37,363 nucleotides of DNA from JBBKWJ01 sp037968895 (GCA_037968895.1 JBBKWJ010000216.1:1-37363); one strand, 5' to 3'; counted from the first letter of the stretch, positions 15,327 to 22,868 are shown. Notes: generated from the sequence alone by a model not told the origin. Numbers and translations: made by a program.

Positions 15327-16502
15327 CTAGAACGACTTGCGCGCTTCGGTCGCAATATCTCGAAGGGATCGCCCCGTGGCCTTAGCGACGGCGACGAGGT
15401 CATCATGCTCTGGCTTTTCGCCGAATGGGCCCACCTTGATGCGCACTGCGAATCCATCGATGTTGACCTCGCGGGTGGTCCGGTGAGCGGCATGACGGGT
15501 GGTCGGCGTGCAGCGCACACCAAGCGATCCCGTCTCTTTCATCATGATCGTCTGAAGCGACTGTGCATCCGACGGAGAGGTCAAGGCGCAAAGCTCGACT
15601 GCAGGTCTGCCCTTCTTCATGACGATCGGATTTGCCCACGCGTCGTCGGCGCCAGCAGCGAGAAGGAGTTCGATGGTGTGGGCGATCTGCTCGCCCGTTG
15701 CGTCGTCGATGTTGGTGGCGAGGACGAGTTTCGATTCGATGATGTTGTCTTCGGCTGCTGCTTCTGTAGTCGACGCGATGAGGTACGCAGAAACGACATT
15801 CGGGTAGCCCTCAGGGTCGCGACCGCCGGCGCCGCGAGCGATGGACTCAATGACGCCAGATGGCATGAGGCCCGAACGAGTTGCCATTGTGGTGAGAAGC
15901 GCGGCCCCGGTCGGGGTCACGGTTTCGCTCGCCACGTCCATCGATCGAATCTCACAGCCCTGCAGGAGCGCTGCGGTTGCGGGTGCAGGGATTGGGAGTT
16001 CGCCGTGTGCGGCCGACACAGTTCCGTAGCCAAGCCCTACCGGACCGAACGACACCATCGGCTCGCCGAGTAGATGCCAGCAAAGCCAGGCCCCCGTGAT
16101 GTCGAGGATTGCGTCGACGGCTCCAACTTCATGGAAATGGATCTCGTCGATCGGCACACCGTGCTGGGCGGCCTCGATCTCGCCGAGCCGCCGGAAGGTC
16201 GATCGGGCCCCCGTCACGACGGACTCAGGCAAACCGGGGTCGCCAAGCATGGCTTCGGCGAGCAATTTGTCGATCGATGACCAGTGTCGGCCATGGCTGG
16301 ATGTCTTCGAGGTCACTTCCGCTCGACTGGCAACAACGCCGCAGCGGCGCGTTATGCCAGCCGTAATCGACCAGTCCTCGAGGCCAAGTGTCGCAAGTGC
16401 GGCCACAACCTCATCAGGATCGACGCCAAGTCCGAAGAACGCGCCGATCAGCATGTCGCCAGACACCCCAAAGGTTGGGTCGAACCAGAGTTCCGTGGTC
16501 AT
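15327..16502 (-). CDS. larC: LarC, nickel insertion protein for the nickel-pincer cofactor
   Basis: CTP-dependent cyclometallase that inserts nickel into the pyridinium-dithiocarboxylate nucleotide to make the NPN cofactor of lactate racemase and related enzymes. Single 391-residue polypeptide; in some lactobacilli the same protein is made by a programmed frameshift. The family start FDPTFGVSGDM (7-17), the HFHEVGAVDAI segment and the ETVTPTGAALL region are all present, and the C-terminal half (VLATNIDDATGEQIAHTIELL, KKGRPA) matches LarC's nucleotide/metal domain. Its ATG overlaps the larB stop by 4 bp (ATGA). There is no larA in this window, so the cofactor must serve an enzyme encoded elsewhere. 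Confidence 0.93.
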   Translation of the reverse strand: MTTELWFDPTFGVSGDMLIGAFFGLGVDPDEVVAALATLGLEDWSITAGITRRCGVVASRAEVTSKTSSHGRHWSSIDKLLAEAMLGDPGLPESVVTGARSTFRRLGEIEAAQHGVPIDEIHFHEVGAVDAILDITGAWLCWHLLGEPMVSFGPVGLGYGTVSAAHGELPIPAPATAALLQGCEIRSMDVASETVTPTGAALLTTMATRSGLMPSGVIESIARGAGGRDPEGYPNVVSAYLIASTTEAAAEDNIIESKLVLATNIDDATGEQIAHTIELLLAAGADDAWANPIVMKKGRPAVELCALTSPSDAQSLQTIMMKETGSLGVRCTPTTRHAAHRTTREVNIDGFAVRIKVGPFGEKPEHDDLVAVAKATGRSLRDIATEARKSF

Positions 16503-17176
16503 TTGGCTGCGACCCTGAGCGCCCTATGAGCGGCGCACGCTGCACCGTAGCCGTTGTCGATTCCGACGACGGCAAGGCCAGGCGCACAGCTTGCCATCAT
16601 CGACAAGAGGGCGGTGACGCCGTCAAGAGAAGAGCCGTAACCTACCGAGGTTGGAATGGCGATGATCGGTTGGGGGACGAGCCCTGCGAGCACAGTCGGC
16701 AGCGAGCCCTCCATGCCAGCGACGGCGATGATCAAGTCGGCTGTCTCTAGCTCGGGCAGCGTCGAGAGTAAGCGATGGAGACCGGCGACTCCGACGTCAG
16801 TGATTTGTTTGACCGTGTGCCCCAACGCTTCAAGTACGCCGGCGGCCTCGGTAGCGACGGGGAGGTCGGACGTTCCTGCCGCCACCACCGCAACAGTGAA
16901 ACCAGTTGATGGCCGGTGCTTCCATGTCAACAGATTCCCGCTTATCGACGTTGGCGACAGGGTCTCAAGCAAGGTCCGCTGATCTTCGCTCGTGCGAGTG
17001 GCGATCACAGCTTCGTCGCCCGTCGCCAAGAACTCTTCGACGATTGCCAGACACTGTTCGGGAGTCTTGCCGCTACAGAACACCGCCTCGGGCATGTTGA
17101 GGCGCTCGGAGCGCTGGTGGTCGAGGTTGGCGAACGCGTCAGCCATCGGTTGGGGTTGATTCGGAAGCAAGGACAT
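16499..17176 (-). CDS. larB: LarB, pyridinium-3,5-biscarboxylate mononucleotide synthase
   Basis: First enzyme of nickel-pincer cofactor synthesis: it carboxylates and hydrolyses nicotinic acid adenine dinucleotide. The 225-residue protein has the PurE-like domain with VAVVAAGTSDLPVATEAA, IIAVAGMEGSLPTVLAGL and IAIPTSVGYGSSLDGV, preceded by the LarB-specific FANLDHQRSERLNMPEAVF segment. The open frame continues upstream inside larE. I chose ATG 17176 (GGGAAA about 8 nt before), which overlaps larE by 38 bp; ATG 17146, overlapping by 8 bp, is almost as likely. The N-terminal helix found in many LarB proteins is missing. It is followed by larC with a 4-bp overlap. Confidence 0.92.
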   Translation of the reverse strand: MSLLPNQPQPMADAFANLDHQRSERLNMPEAVFCSGKTPEQCLAIVEEFLATGDEAVIATRTSEDQRTLLETLSPTSISGNLLTWKHRPSTGFTVAVVAAGTSDLPVATEAAGVLEALGHTVKQITDVGVAGLHRLLSTLPELETADLIIAVAGMEGSLPTVLAGLVPQPIIAIPTSVGYGSSLDGVTALLSMMASCAPGLAVVGIDNGYGAACAAHRALRVAAK

Positions 17177-17996
17177 GATTGAGGTTTCCCGATCGGAGGC
17201 CGGCCAGGTCGAGCGTGACGTAGCGGTAGCCGATTGCCTGGAGTGACCGGGTGATCTCGGCGGCGTGTTCAGCAACCGCTGCGATGTCGCCGGTCGGAAC
17301 TTCGATTCGTGCGGTGTCGTCGTAGTGACGAACTCGAACGTCGCGCAGCCCGAATGCTTTGAGCGCAGCCTCGGCCCTATCGATACGAGAAAGGAGGGGA
17401 ATAGTTACGGCCGTTCCATACGGCACGCGTGACGCCAAGCATGGCATCGATGGTCGGTCCCAGACAGGGACACCCCAGGCGTTGGCCAAGAGGCGAACAT
17501 CGTCCTTGGTGAAACCGGCTTCGACAAGGGGAAAGCGGGCGCCTCGTTCGGAGGCAGCATTCTGACCGGGCCGATGCTCGCCGAGGTCGTCGAGGTTTAC
17601 GCCGAGGACGACGGTCGCGTGTCGCTCTGTTGCGATTGGCTCGAGCTGGTCCATCAAGGCTGTTTTGCACCAGAAGCAGCGGTCTGTGTCGTTGCGAATG
17701 TAACGATCGTCGTCGAGTTCTAAAGTGACGGCCCGTTGCCAGGCCACGCCGAGTTGGTCGGCGAGCGCTTCGCAGTCGACGAGTTCTCCTTCGGCGAGCG
17801 AAGCAGAGTCGGCGGTAACCGCAAGACTGACGTCGGCCGCAGCCCTGCCGGCAGCGGCGACGACGAGGGCAGAGTCGACGCCGCCTGAGAACGCGATGAC
17901 TACCGGTCCAAGCCCTTTGACTACATCGATGAGTCGTGACGCGAGTGATTCCACGTCTGAAACTGGATCCGTGTCGTTGATGGTACGTTCCCGCAT
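17139..17996 (-). CDS. larE: LarE, sulfur-transferase of nickel-pincer cofactor synthesis (three-cysteine type)
   Basis: PP-loop enzyme that adenylates the biscarboxylate intermediate and adds sulfur. From ATG 17996 it has 285 residues; the longer open frame upstream overlaps the divergent gene and has no LarE homology. The PP-loop SGGVDS is at 37-42. Cysteines lie at 107 and 110 (DRCFWCK) and 186 (PCLASR). Lactiplantibacillus LarE sacrifices a single cysteine; a CxxC plus one further cysteine is the pattern of the LarE type reported to hold a [4Fe-4S] cluster and act catalytically. I infer that type here. It is the first gene of an overlapping larE-larB-larC operon. Confidence 0.92.
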   Translation of the reverse strand: MRERTINDTDPVSDVESLASRLIDVVKGLGPVVIAFSGGVDSALVVAAAGRAAADVSLAVTADSASLAEGELVDCEALADQLGVAWQRAVTLELDDDRYIRNDTDRCFWCKTALMDQLEPIATERHATVVLGVNLDDLGEHRPGQNAASERGARFPLVEAGFTKDDVRLLANAWGVPVWDRPSMPCLASRVPYGTAVTIPLLSRIDRAEAALKAFGLRDVRVRHYDDTARIEVPTGDIAAVAEHAAEITRSLQAIGYRYVTLDLAGLRSGNLNHVLASESTPTDG

Positions 17997-18031
17997 GTCC
18001 ACCCGGGGAAGCCTAGTGCGCCAGGGTCGAA

Positions 18032-18037
18032 TACCAT
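18032..18037 (+). promoter_or_regulatory. -10 box before the DUF3445 gene
   Basis: TACCAT lies 7 nt before the ATG at 18045. No Shine-Dalgarno is present, as expected for a leaderless mRNA. It overlaps the other possible start, ATG 18036. Confidence 0.35.
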
Positions 18038-18044
18038 GAGCCGA

Positions 18045-18872
18045 ATGAGCGAGAGCTGGCTCGATGAACTCGATCTCGACCCAACGAGTAGTTGGCTCAA
18101 AATGGGCACCCGCTCGATTGGCGATCGTCCGTGGCTGCTGCGCGATGCGAAGACTGCCGATGAGTTGGCTGAACGGGCCCGACTCCTCGACGAGCGTCAT
18201 GACGACGTCTTCTTCTGTCCCGACTCTGCTCGTGAAGCTGCTGAAGCAGTGCTGCATCTCGTTGAGGCCGACCTGGGGGAGCGGTCGGCCGCGACCGCGC
18301 TTTCTCCCCTTGAGCAAGCGGGACGCCTTGTGCAGGAAGACCTGGTGCTGATGCGGCGCCATGACGACGGCTGGTTCCTTGATGCGGCGTGCCTTTGTTT
18401 TCCGTCACGGTGGCGGTTGGCCGACAAGGTGGGCCGCCCCATGCTGGCGGTCCACGGTCCCGTCGGTGGCTACGACGTAGTCCTCGAGGACAAGGTCAAC
18501 ATGATGCTCGACCGGCTGCGTTCTCGGCCGGTGTGGCGACGCAACTGGTTCGTGCATCCAAACCCGGCATTGTTTCAGCCCTCACCAGGTGACGACCAGG
18601 TAGTGCCAGCTGATCGCTGTCTCGATGAGCTCTATGTCCGCAGCGAGCGCCAGACCCTGCGTCGTCTCGATGCTGATGGTTGGATCCTGTTCACGATCCG
18701 GATTCAGCACTGCCCACTTCGCGAACTCGTCGAGGTGAGACATAGCGATGTCGTGCGGTTCCTCACCGAAGCGCCCGCCGACTCGATCACCCACCACGGC
18801 ATCACCCCCGCCCAGGCCACACCCCTAAACGAACACTTTGGGGTCAGACCCCAAGCCGTTCGCAATCGTTGA
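18045..18872 (+). CDS. DUF3445 protein, heme-dependent oxidative N-demethylase (HODM) subunit-like
   Basis: A 275-residue member of the DUF3445 family. Characterised relatives are the heme/PAS-type alpha subunit of an oxidative N-demethylase acting on dimethylamine. The diagnostic stretch CLCFPSRWRLADKVG followed by HGPVGGYDVV is present, as are the VWRRNWFVHPNPALF and YVRSERQTLRRL segments. I see no partner HODM subunits nearby, so the substrate is open. ATG 18036 is an alternative start. The reading frame runs through a REP palindrome, so the last 14 or so residues (EHFGVRPQAVRNR) are REP-encoded and overlap the antisense end of the RAYT gene by 29 bp. It is divergent from larE. Confidence 0.8.
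   Translation: MSESWLDELDLDPTSSWLKMGTRSIGDRPWLLRDAKTADELAERARLLDERHDDVFFCPDSAREAAEAVLHLVEADLGERSAATALSPLEQAGRLVQEDLVLMRRHDDGWFLDAACLCFPSRWRLADKVGRPMLAVHGPVGGYDVVLEDKVNMMLDRLRSRPVWRRNWFVHPNPALFQPSPGDDQVVPADRCLDELYVRSERQTLRRLDADGWILFTIRIQHCPLRELVEVRHSDVVRFLTEAPADSITHHGITPAQATPLNEHFGVRPQAVRNR
18828..18863. repeat. REP-like palindrome, copy B, at the 3' end of the RAYT gene
   Basis: The core TTGGGGTC-A-GACCCCAA is at 18838-18854, flanked by AACGAACAC and CCGTTCG. It contains the RAYT stop codon (TGA at 18846-18844) and codes the end of the opposing DUF3445 gene. Together with copy C in opposite orientation it brackets the RAYT gene. Confidence 0.85.
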
Positions 18873-19689
18873 GTAAGTGGGCCGCTTTGAGCGCAAGCGA
18901 TGCGAGTTCCGGGTCGGCATCTTTCTGGGCTAGGAAGCGCCGCACGCGACCCCGTACGACGGACGATGACACGCCGAGACTGATAGCGACGTCTGCGCTG
19001 GTGAGGTCGAGAATCTTGATGGCCATTGAAATGCTTAAACCAGACCTTAGATCGTGGTATCGGGTGCCCTGCAAGACAAGCGCAGCAGCGAGCTCAGACT
19101 GCCTAATGAACTGTGCGGTCCGACCTTCGTCGGCGGAGGTCGTCGATTCGGCTGGACGATATTCCTCGACGTAAGTTTGGTATTCGCGTGCGGACAGAGA
19201 TCGTATAGCGAGGACGGTTGACGAGCGGAGCCAACTCGCCCGCCGTTTCGTCCCGACGTATGCGCCGTAGCTAGACCATTCGTATTCCGAGAGCGTCCCA
19301 GCAACACCGAGATCGACTGCATTCCGGTGGATATAGCGCGACACCTCCAGCACATGCTCCTCGGTGCTAAGGAAGCTAGACCAATAGCGGCCTGTGAAGA
19401 GTGGGCCGTCACGCTTGTGTCGCTTGTTGTAGGCCATTGTGTAGCGAGACGACAAGTGCTGCATACTCTCCGATAGCGAGGCCACGGGCGTGTGCGTGAG
19501 TAGGTGGTAGTGGTTGCTCATGAGGCAGTAGGCGTGCAGCTCTGTCCCAACGTCGTCGAACGTTTCGCTCAGAATGTTCATGAAGGTGCGTTTGTCGTAG
19601 TCGTCGTCGAATACTCGTCGGCGATCTACACCCCGATTGCCGATGTGATGCCATGCGTCTTCAAAGTCAGTCCGTGGTTTTCTTGCCAT
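18844..19689 (-). mobile_element. REP-associated tyrosine transposase (RAYT, Y1/IS200-like)
   Basis: Single-strand DNA transposase-like protein of 281 residues, apparently intact. The HUH motif is His60-Tyr61-His62 in LMSNHYHLL, and the catalytic tyrosine is Tyr119 in SRYIHRNAV, the RAYT form of the Y1 motif. NRGVDRRRVF near residue 18 is also typical of the family. The C-terminal third has a helix-turn-helix-like stretch (SADVAISLGVSSSVVRGRVRR) that could read DNA. REP palindromes lie at both ends (copies B and C), in inverted orientation. RAYTs are usually domesticated, single-copy genes linked to dispersal of REP sequences. Start ATG 19689; the stop codon lies inside copy B. Confidence 0.93.
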
Positions 19690-19726
19690 GGAAGAACGGT
19701 AGTGAGCACCAGTGACACTCGAATGA

Positions 19727-19763
19727 AACGAACGCCTTGGGGTCTGACCCCAAAGCGTTCGTT
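19727..19763. repeat. REP-like palindrome, copy C, upstream of the RAYT gene
   Basis: A 37-bp near-perfect palindrome: AACGAACGC, then TTGGGGTC-T-GACCCCAA (19737-19753), then GCGTTCGTT, with a single unpaired position on each side. It lies between the RAYT start and the trpB2 stop codon (TAG at 19768-19766), 2 bp from the latter. It is the most symmetrical of the three copies. Confidence 0.85.
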
Positions 19764-19765
19764 GG

Positions 19766-21127
19766 CTAGGCGACTACGGGCACACCGGCCATTGCTGCGG
19801 CGATTTCAGCGTCTGGCATCTCGTGGTCGGTCAGCTCGCCTGCGAAGTAGGCCATGTATGACGCCATATCGAGGTGACCGTGGCCCGAAAGCGCCGTCAG
19901 GATCACCTTCGACTCGCCTGACTCTTTGCATGCGAGCGCCTCTCGCACTGTCGCCGCGAGTGCATGCGTCGGCTCCGGTGCCGCCACGATGCCCTCGGTT
20001 CTGGCGAACTGGACTGCGGCTTCGAAGCACTCAAGCTGAGGGATCGAAGTCGCTTCAACGAGTCCCTCGTTGTAGACGTGGGAGACGAGCGGTGACATGC
20101 CGTGATAGCGAAGGCCGCCAGCGTGGATTGGCGCAGGAATAAATGCGCTGCCAAGTGTGTGCATCTTCAGAAGCGGAGTCATGCCCGCGGTGTCGCCAAA
20201 GTCGTAGCGGTACTCGCCCTTCGTCAGGGTCGGGCAGGCCGCGGGCTCGACACAACGGATTATGGGGTTCATGTTTCCTGCCAGCTTTTCGCGTAGGAAC
20301 GGAAACGCCAGTCCGCCAAAGTTTGATCCGCCGCCGGTGCACCCGATCAGGATGTCAGGCGTTTCCTCTGCCATCGCCATCTGCTTGAGAGCCTCTTCGC
20401 CGATAATCGTTTGGTGGAGGAGGACGTGGTTGAGCACGCTGCCGAGTGAGTAGCGCACTTCGGGGTCGGCGACAGCCATTGCGACGGCCTCGGAGATCGC
20501 GATACCAAGCGAGCCAGGATGATCGGGGTTCTCTGCGAGTAGTGAACGACCGAACTCGGTCAGGTTTGACGGGCTGGAGTGCAGCGTTGCACCCCATAGC
20601 TCCATCATTGCTTTTCGATATGGCTTGAGCCGGTATGACGCAGCGACCTGCCATACTTCGCACTCCAAGCCGAACTGGGCGCACGCGAACGCAAGCGAAC
20701 TGCCCCACTGACCGGCCCCGGTCTCGCTTGTGAGCTTCTTGATGCCGTCTTGGGCGTTGTAATACGCCTGAGGCACGGCGGTGTTTGGCTTGTGGGATCC
20801 GGCGGGGCTGCCCCCTTCGTACTTGTAGTAGATGTGAGCGGGCGTATCGAGCGCCTTCTCAAGGCGGTGGGCGCGATAGAGAGGGCTCGGTCGCCACAGC
20901 TTGTAGACGTCGAGCACTGGTCCTGGAATATCGATGTAGCGCTCGGTACTGACCTCTTGCTCGATCAACGCCATTGGGAAGAGCGGCGCAAGGTCGTCCG
21001 GCCCCGCCGGCTCTCGGGTCCCTGGGTGAAGCGGAGGCGGTGGAGGCGTCGGGAGGTCGGCGACGATGTTGTACCACTGGGTTGGCATCTCGGCCTCGGA
21101 GAGCAGGTACTTCGTCTGGTTAGTCAT
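19766..21127 (-). CDS. trpB: TrpB2-type tryptophan synthase beta chain-like enzyme
   Basis: PLP-dependent beta-replacement enzyme of 453 residues, longer than classical TrpB (about 400) as TrpB2 proteins are; it would join indole and serine to make tryptophan. The N-terminal segment YLLSEAEMPTQWYNIVADLP is TrpB2-specific. Lys113 in GSHKPNTA is the Schiff-base lysine, ETGAGQWG holds the catalytic glutamate, and GCTGGGSNFGG binds the PLP phosphate. No trpA or other trp genes are near, so it may act alone as an indole-salvage enzyme. The start is ATG 21127 with GCGAGG just upstream; the open frame continues to 21190 but without homology. It is divergent from the TetR operon. Confidence 0.92.
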   Translation of the reverse strand: MTNQTKYLLSEAEMPTQWYNIVADLPTPPPPPLHPGTREPAGPDDLAPLFPMALIEQEVSTERYIDIPGPVLDVYKLWRPSPLYRAHRLEKALDTPAHIYYKYEGGSPAGSHKPNTAVPQAYYNAQDGIKKLTSETGAGQWGSSLAFACAQFGLECEVWQVAASYRLKPYRKAMMELWGATLHSSPSNLTEFGRSLLAENPDHPGSLGIAISEAVAMAVADPEVRYSLGSVLNHVLLHQTIIGEEALKQMAMAEETPDILIGCTGGGSNFGGLAFPFLREKLAGNMNPIIRCVEPAACPTLTKGEYRYDFGDTAGMTPLLKMHTLGSAFIPAPIHAGGLRYHGMSPLVSHVYNEGLVEATSIPQLECFEAAVQFARTEGIVAAPEPTHALAATVREALACKESGESKVILTALSGHGHLDMASYMAYFAGELTDHEMPDAEIAAAMAGVPVVA

Positions 21128-21199
21128 GGTGCCTCGCTTTGGTTTTGTCGTTGCCGCTGAAGATAGCTCACCGGCCTCAACGAGGCTCAACGAACAAGA

Positions 21200-21217
21200 T
21201 TTGAGCGATCGGTTAAA
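21200..21217. promoter_or_regulatory. Degenerate third operator-like site
   Basis: TTTGAGCGATCGGTTAAA resembles the two good operators downstream, but only the left half-site and the outer AAA are kept. It is located between the divergent trpB2 and TetR-operon promoters. Confidence 0.25.
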
Positions 21218-21223
21218 AAAGTG

Positions 21224-21252
21224 TTGACGGCTGAAAAGTTTGAGCGTATGCT
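21224..21252 (+). promoter_or_regulatory. Sigma-70-type promoter of the TetR operon
   Basis: TTGACG (21224-21229) and TATGCT (21247-21252) with a 17-nt spacer. The -10 hexamer lies inside the palindromic operator at 21239-21256, so repressor and polymerase should exclude each other. Confidence 0.75.
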
Positions 21253-21256
21253 CAAA
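21239..21256. promoter_or_regulatory. Operator O1, perfect 18-bp palindrome
   Basis: TTTGAGC-GTAT-GCTCAAA overlaps the -10 box of the operon promoter. The operon ends in a TetR-family gene, the probable repressor. Confidence 0.75.
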
Positions 21257-21264
21257 CTATCAAC

Positions 21265-21280
21265 TTGAGCACTTGCTCAA
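21265..21280. promoter_or_regulatory. Operator O2, 16-bp palindrome
   Basis: TTGAGC-ACTT-GCTCAA repeats the half-sites and 4-nt spacer of O1, centred 25 bp downstream, just past the expected transcription start. Confidence 0.7.
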
Positions 21281-21299
21281 ATAACGAAAGAAGAAGCAC

Positions 21300-21794
21300 A
21301 TGTTCGGATCAACTGGCGGAAACCTGACAGCGCTCATAGCGGCTCAGAATTGGTATGCGGTGAGCGCCCGATCGGCGATTGTTGCCTACGTCGTCTATGC
21401 GACGATTGCGCTCACATTGATCATCTACCTCGCCCGAACCCTTCACCGCAATGGGGCTGTCTTCCTGCGGGATGTCTTCGACAGCGACGAACTCGCCGAA
21501 GCGATCAATCATCTACTCGTGGTCGGCTTCCTCCTGCTCAACCTCGGCTACGCGATTGTGCTCTACCGAGTCACTCCCGACTACGGCAGCGAGATTGCGT
21601 TCATCAACGATCTCGTCCAACGACTCGGAATCCTGGTGCTGTCGCTTGGTGTTGTGCATCTCCTCAACATGTTGGTGTTCTGGAAGATTCGTAACCATGG
21701 CAACAAGGCCCCGGCGTTCCCACCCGCAGCGTCGGCCTACATGCCAAATCCGATGCCAGGCACGATGACTCCTCCGCCTCCGGTCAACTTCTGA
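21300..21794 (+). CDS. Three-helix membrane protein, first gene of the TetR operon
   Basis: A 164-residue protein without a recognised family. Hydrophobic segments lie at about 26-45, 68-88 and 108-127, and the C-terminus is a flexible Pro/Met-rich tail (PNPMPGTMTPPPP). Between helices 1 and 2 is a charged loop (FLRDVFDSDELAEAINH). AAAGAAGAAG precedes the ATG as a weak ribosome-binding site. It overlaps the DCC-family gene (TGATG), and the operon ends with a TetR gene. Control by operators O1/O2 suggests production in response to a ligand of that regulator. A role in membrane stress or electron transfer with the DCC protein is only a guess. Confidence 0.75.
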   Translation: MFGSTGGNLTALIAAQNWYAVSARSAIVAYVVYATIALTLIIYLARTLHRNGAVFLRDVFDSDELAEAINHLLVVGFLLLNLGYAIVLYRVTPDYGSEIAFINDLVQRLGILVLSLGVVHLLNMLVFWKIRNHGNKAPAFPPAASAYMPNPMPGTMTPPPPVNF

Positions 21795-22231
21795 TGAGGG
21801 TGGCACTTGCGCCGGCATGGCTCACGGTTCTCTACGACGAGGACTGTGCGCTATGCCGGCGCTGCCGCGTGTGGATCGAAGGACAGGAACAACTCATTCC
21901 AGTCCGGTTCGTGTCGTCCCAAACGCCCGGCATACGGGAATGGGCTGACGGACTCTTGCCAGTTGGCGACGAGCTTGTGGTCGTCGACAACCAAGGCCAG
22001 GTGTGGGTAGGGCCTGACGCGTTCATCACTTGTCTCTGGGCCCTCCGTCGCTATCGCAAGATTGCCAGTCATCTCCAACGACCAGGGATGAAAGGGGTCG
22101 CGAAAGCAACCTTCCATCAGCTCTCTGGGGCGCGGGGTGCCATCTCGCGAGTCTTGGGTGATAACGAGGCGGGAGAGGAGATTTGTGACGATGGCAGCTG
22201 CGGAACGGCGGCAGGGACGCCACACTCATGA
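21794..22231 (+). CDS. DCC-family (DUF393) thiol-disulfide oxidoreductase-like protein
   Basis: A 145-residue protein with the family signature YDEDCALCRRC (14-24): Asp15-x-Asp17-Cys18-x-x-Cys21, a CxxC that could form a redox-active disulfide. The rest follows the DUF393 outline, including RFVSSQTPGIREWA and the VGPDAFITCLWALRRY segment. Most DUF393 proteins have no proven substrate. A further Cys pair near the C-terminus (EICDDGSCGTA) is not part of the usual motif. It overlaps both neighbours (TGATG upstream, ATGA downstream), so it is translationally coupled to the membrane protein and the TetR regulator. Confidence 0.83.
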   Translation: MRVALAPAWLTVLYDEDCALCRRCRVWIEGQEQLIPVRFVSSQTPGIREWADGLLPVGDELVVVDNQGQVWVGPDAFITCLWALRRYRKIASHLQRPGMKGVAKATFHQLSGARGAISRVLGDNEAGEEICDDGSCGTAAGTPHS

Positions 22232-22863
22232 CTATGGCTTCTCGAAAGTCCAGCAAGACTGGACGAGAAACGAAAGACAAGATCATCGATGCGGCTCTTG
22301 AGACGGTTCGTCTTGAGGGCCTTGTCGGCACCAGTGCACGAGCGATTGCTCGAACCGGTGACTTCAATCAGGCACTCGTCTTCTATCACTTCGGTTCGGT
22401 CGAAGAGCTTCTCTTCTCGGCGCTAGAGCGTGCTCATGAGCGGCGGACGGCGAAGTTTGGCCCAATGATCGAGGCGGCCGACGATCTAGACGAACTGGTT
22501 CGGGTCGGCATCTCGATGCGCGCCAACAGCGACGATCCGGACATGATGGCGTTGTCTGGCATCGTGGCCAGCTGGCCGATCGGGAGTGAACTCGGCCCCC
22601 GGATCCTCAAGACCTTGTCGCCCTGGGATGATCTTGTGTCTGCAGCATTGCGCCGCGCGTTTGTCGGGTCGCCAGTGGCCGGGATCCTGCCATACCCGCA
22701 GCTTGCTCGGGCCATCTCGTCGCTGTTTCTTGGCCTTGAGCTGTTCGGACGTCTTGATCCTGAATCGACAGCCGAAACTGAGTCGTACGAAGCGCTCGCC
22801 ACCCTGGCAGCCCTCTCGAAAGTCGTTTTGCAGGGTATGGGAAATCCGGAAATCGACCCCTAG
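22228..22863 (+). CDS. TetR-family transcriptional repressor
   Basis: A 211-residue regulator. The N-terminal HTH is classical: DKIIDAALETVRLEGLVGTSARAIARTGDFNQALVFYHF splits into helix 1, the helix-turn-helix and the YHF end of the TetR_N domain (about residues 14-55). The remainder is an all-helical ligand-binding domain without close match. It is the last gene of a three-gene overlapping operon whose promoter carries two TTGAGC-N4-GCTCAA palindromes, so negative autoregulation is likely. dnaE2 starts 33 nt after its stop but has its own LexA-controlled promoter. Confidence 0.88.
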   Translation: MTMASRKSSKTGRETKDKIIDAALETVRLEGLVGTSARAIARTGDFNQALVFYHFGSVEELLFSALERAHERRTAKFGPMIEAADDLDELVRVGISMRANSDDPDMMALSGIVASWPIGSELGPRILKTLSPWDDLVSAALRRAFVGSPVAGILPYPQLARAISSLFLGLELFGRLDPESTAETESYEALATLAALSKVVLQGMGNPEIDP

Positions 22864-22868
22864 TAAAA

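Noticed and set aside
14745..16073. Long plus-strand open frame (442 codons)
   Set aside because: It runs antisense through the MarR and LarC genes, whose motifs are unambiguous, and its own translation has no recognisable domain.
18828..19763. REP outer arms (CGAAC ... GTTCG) as LexA boxes
   Set aside because: The half-sites are separated by more than 15 bp, not 4, so they cannot form an SOS box.
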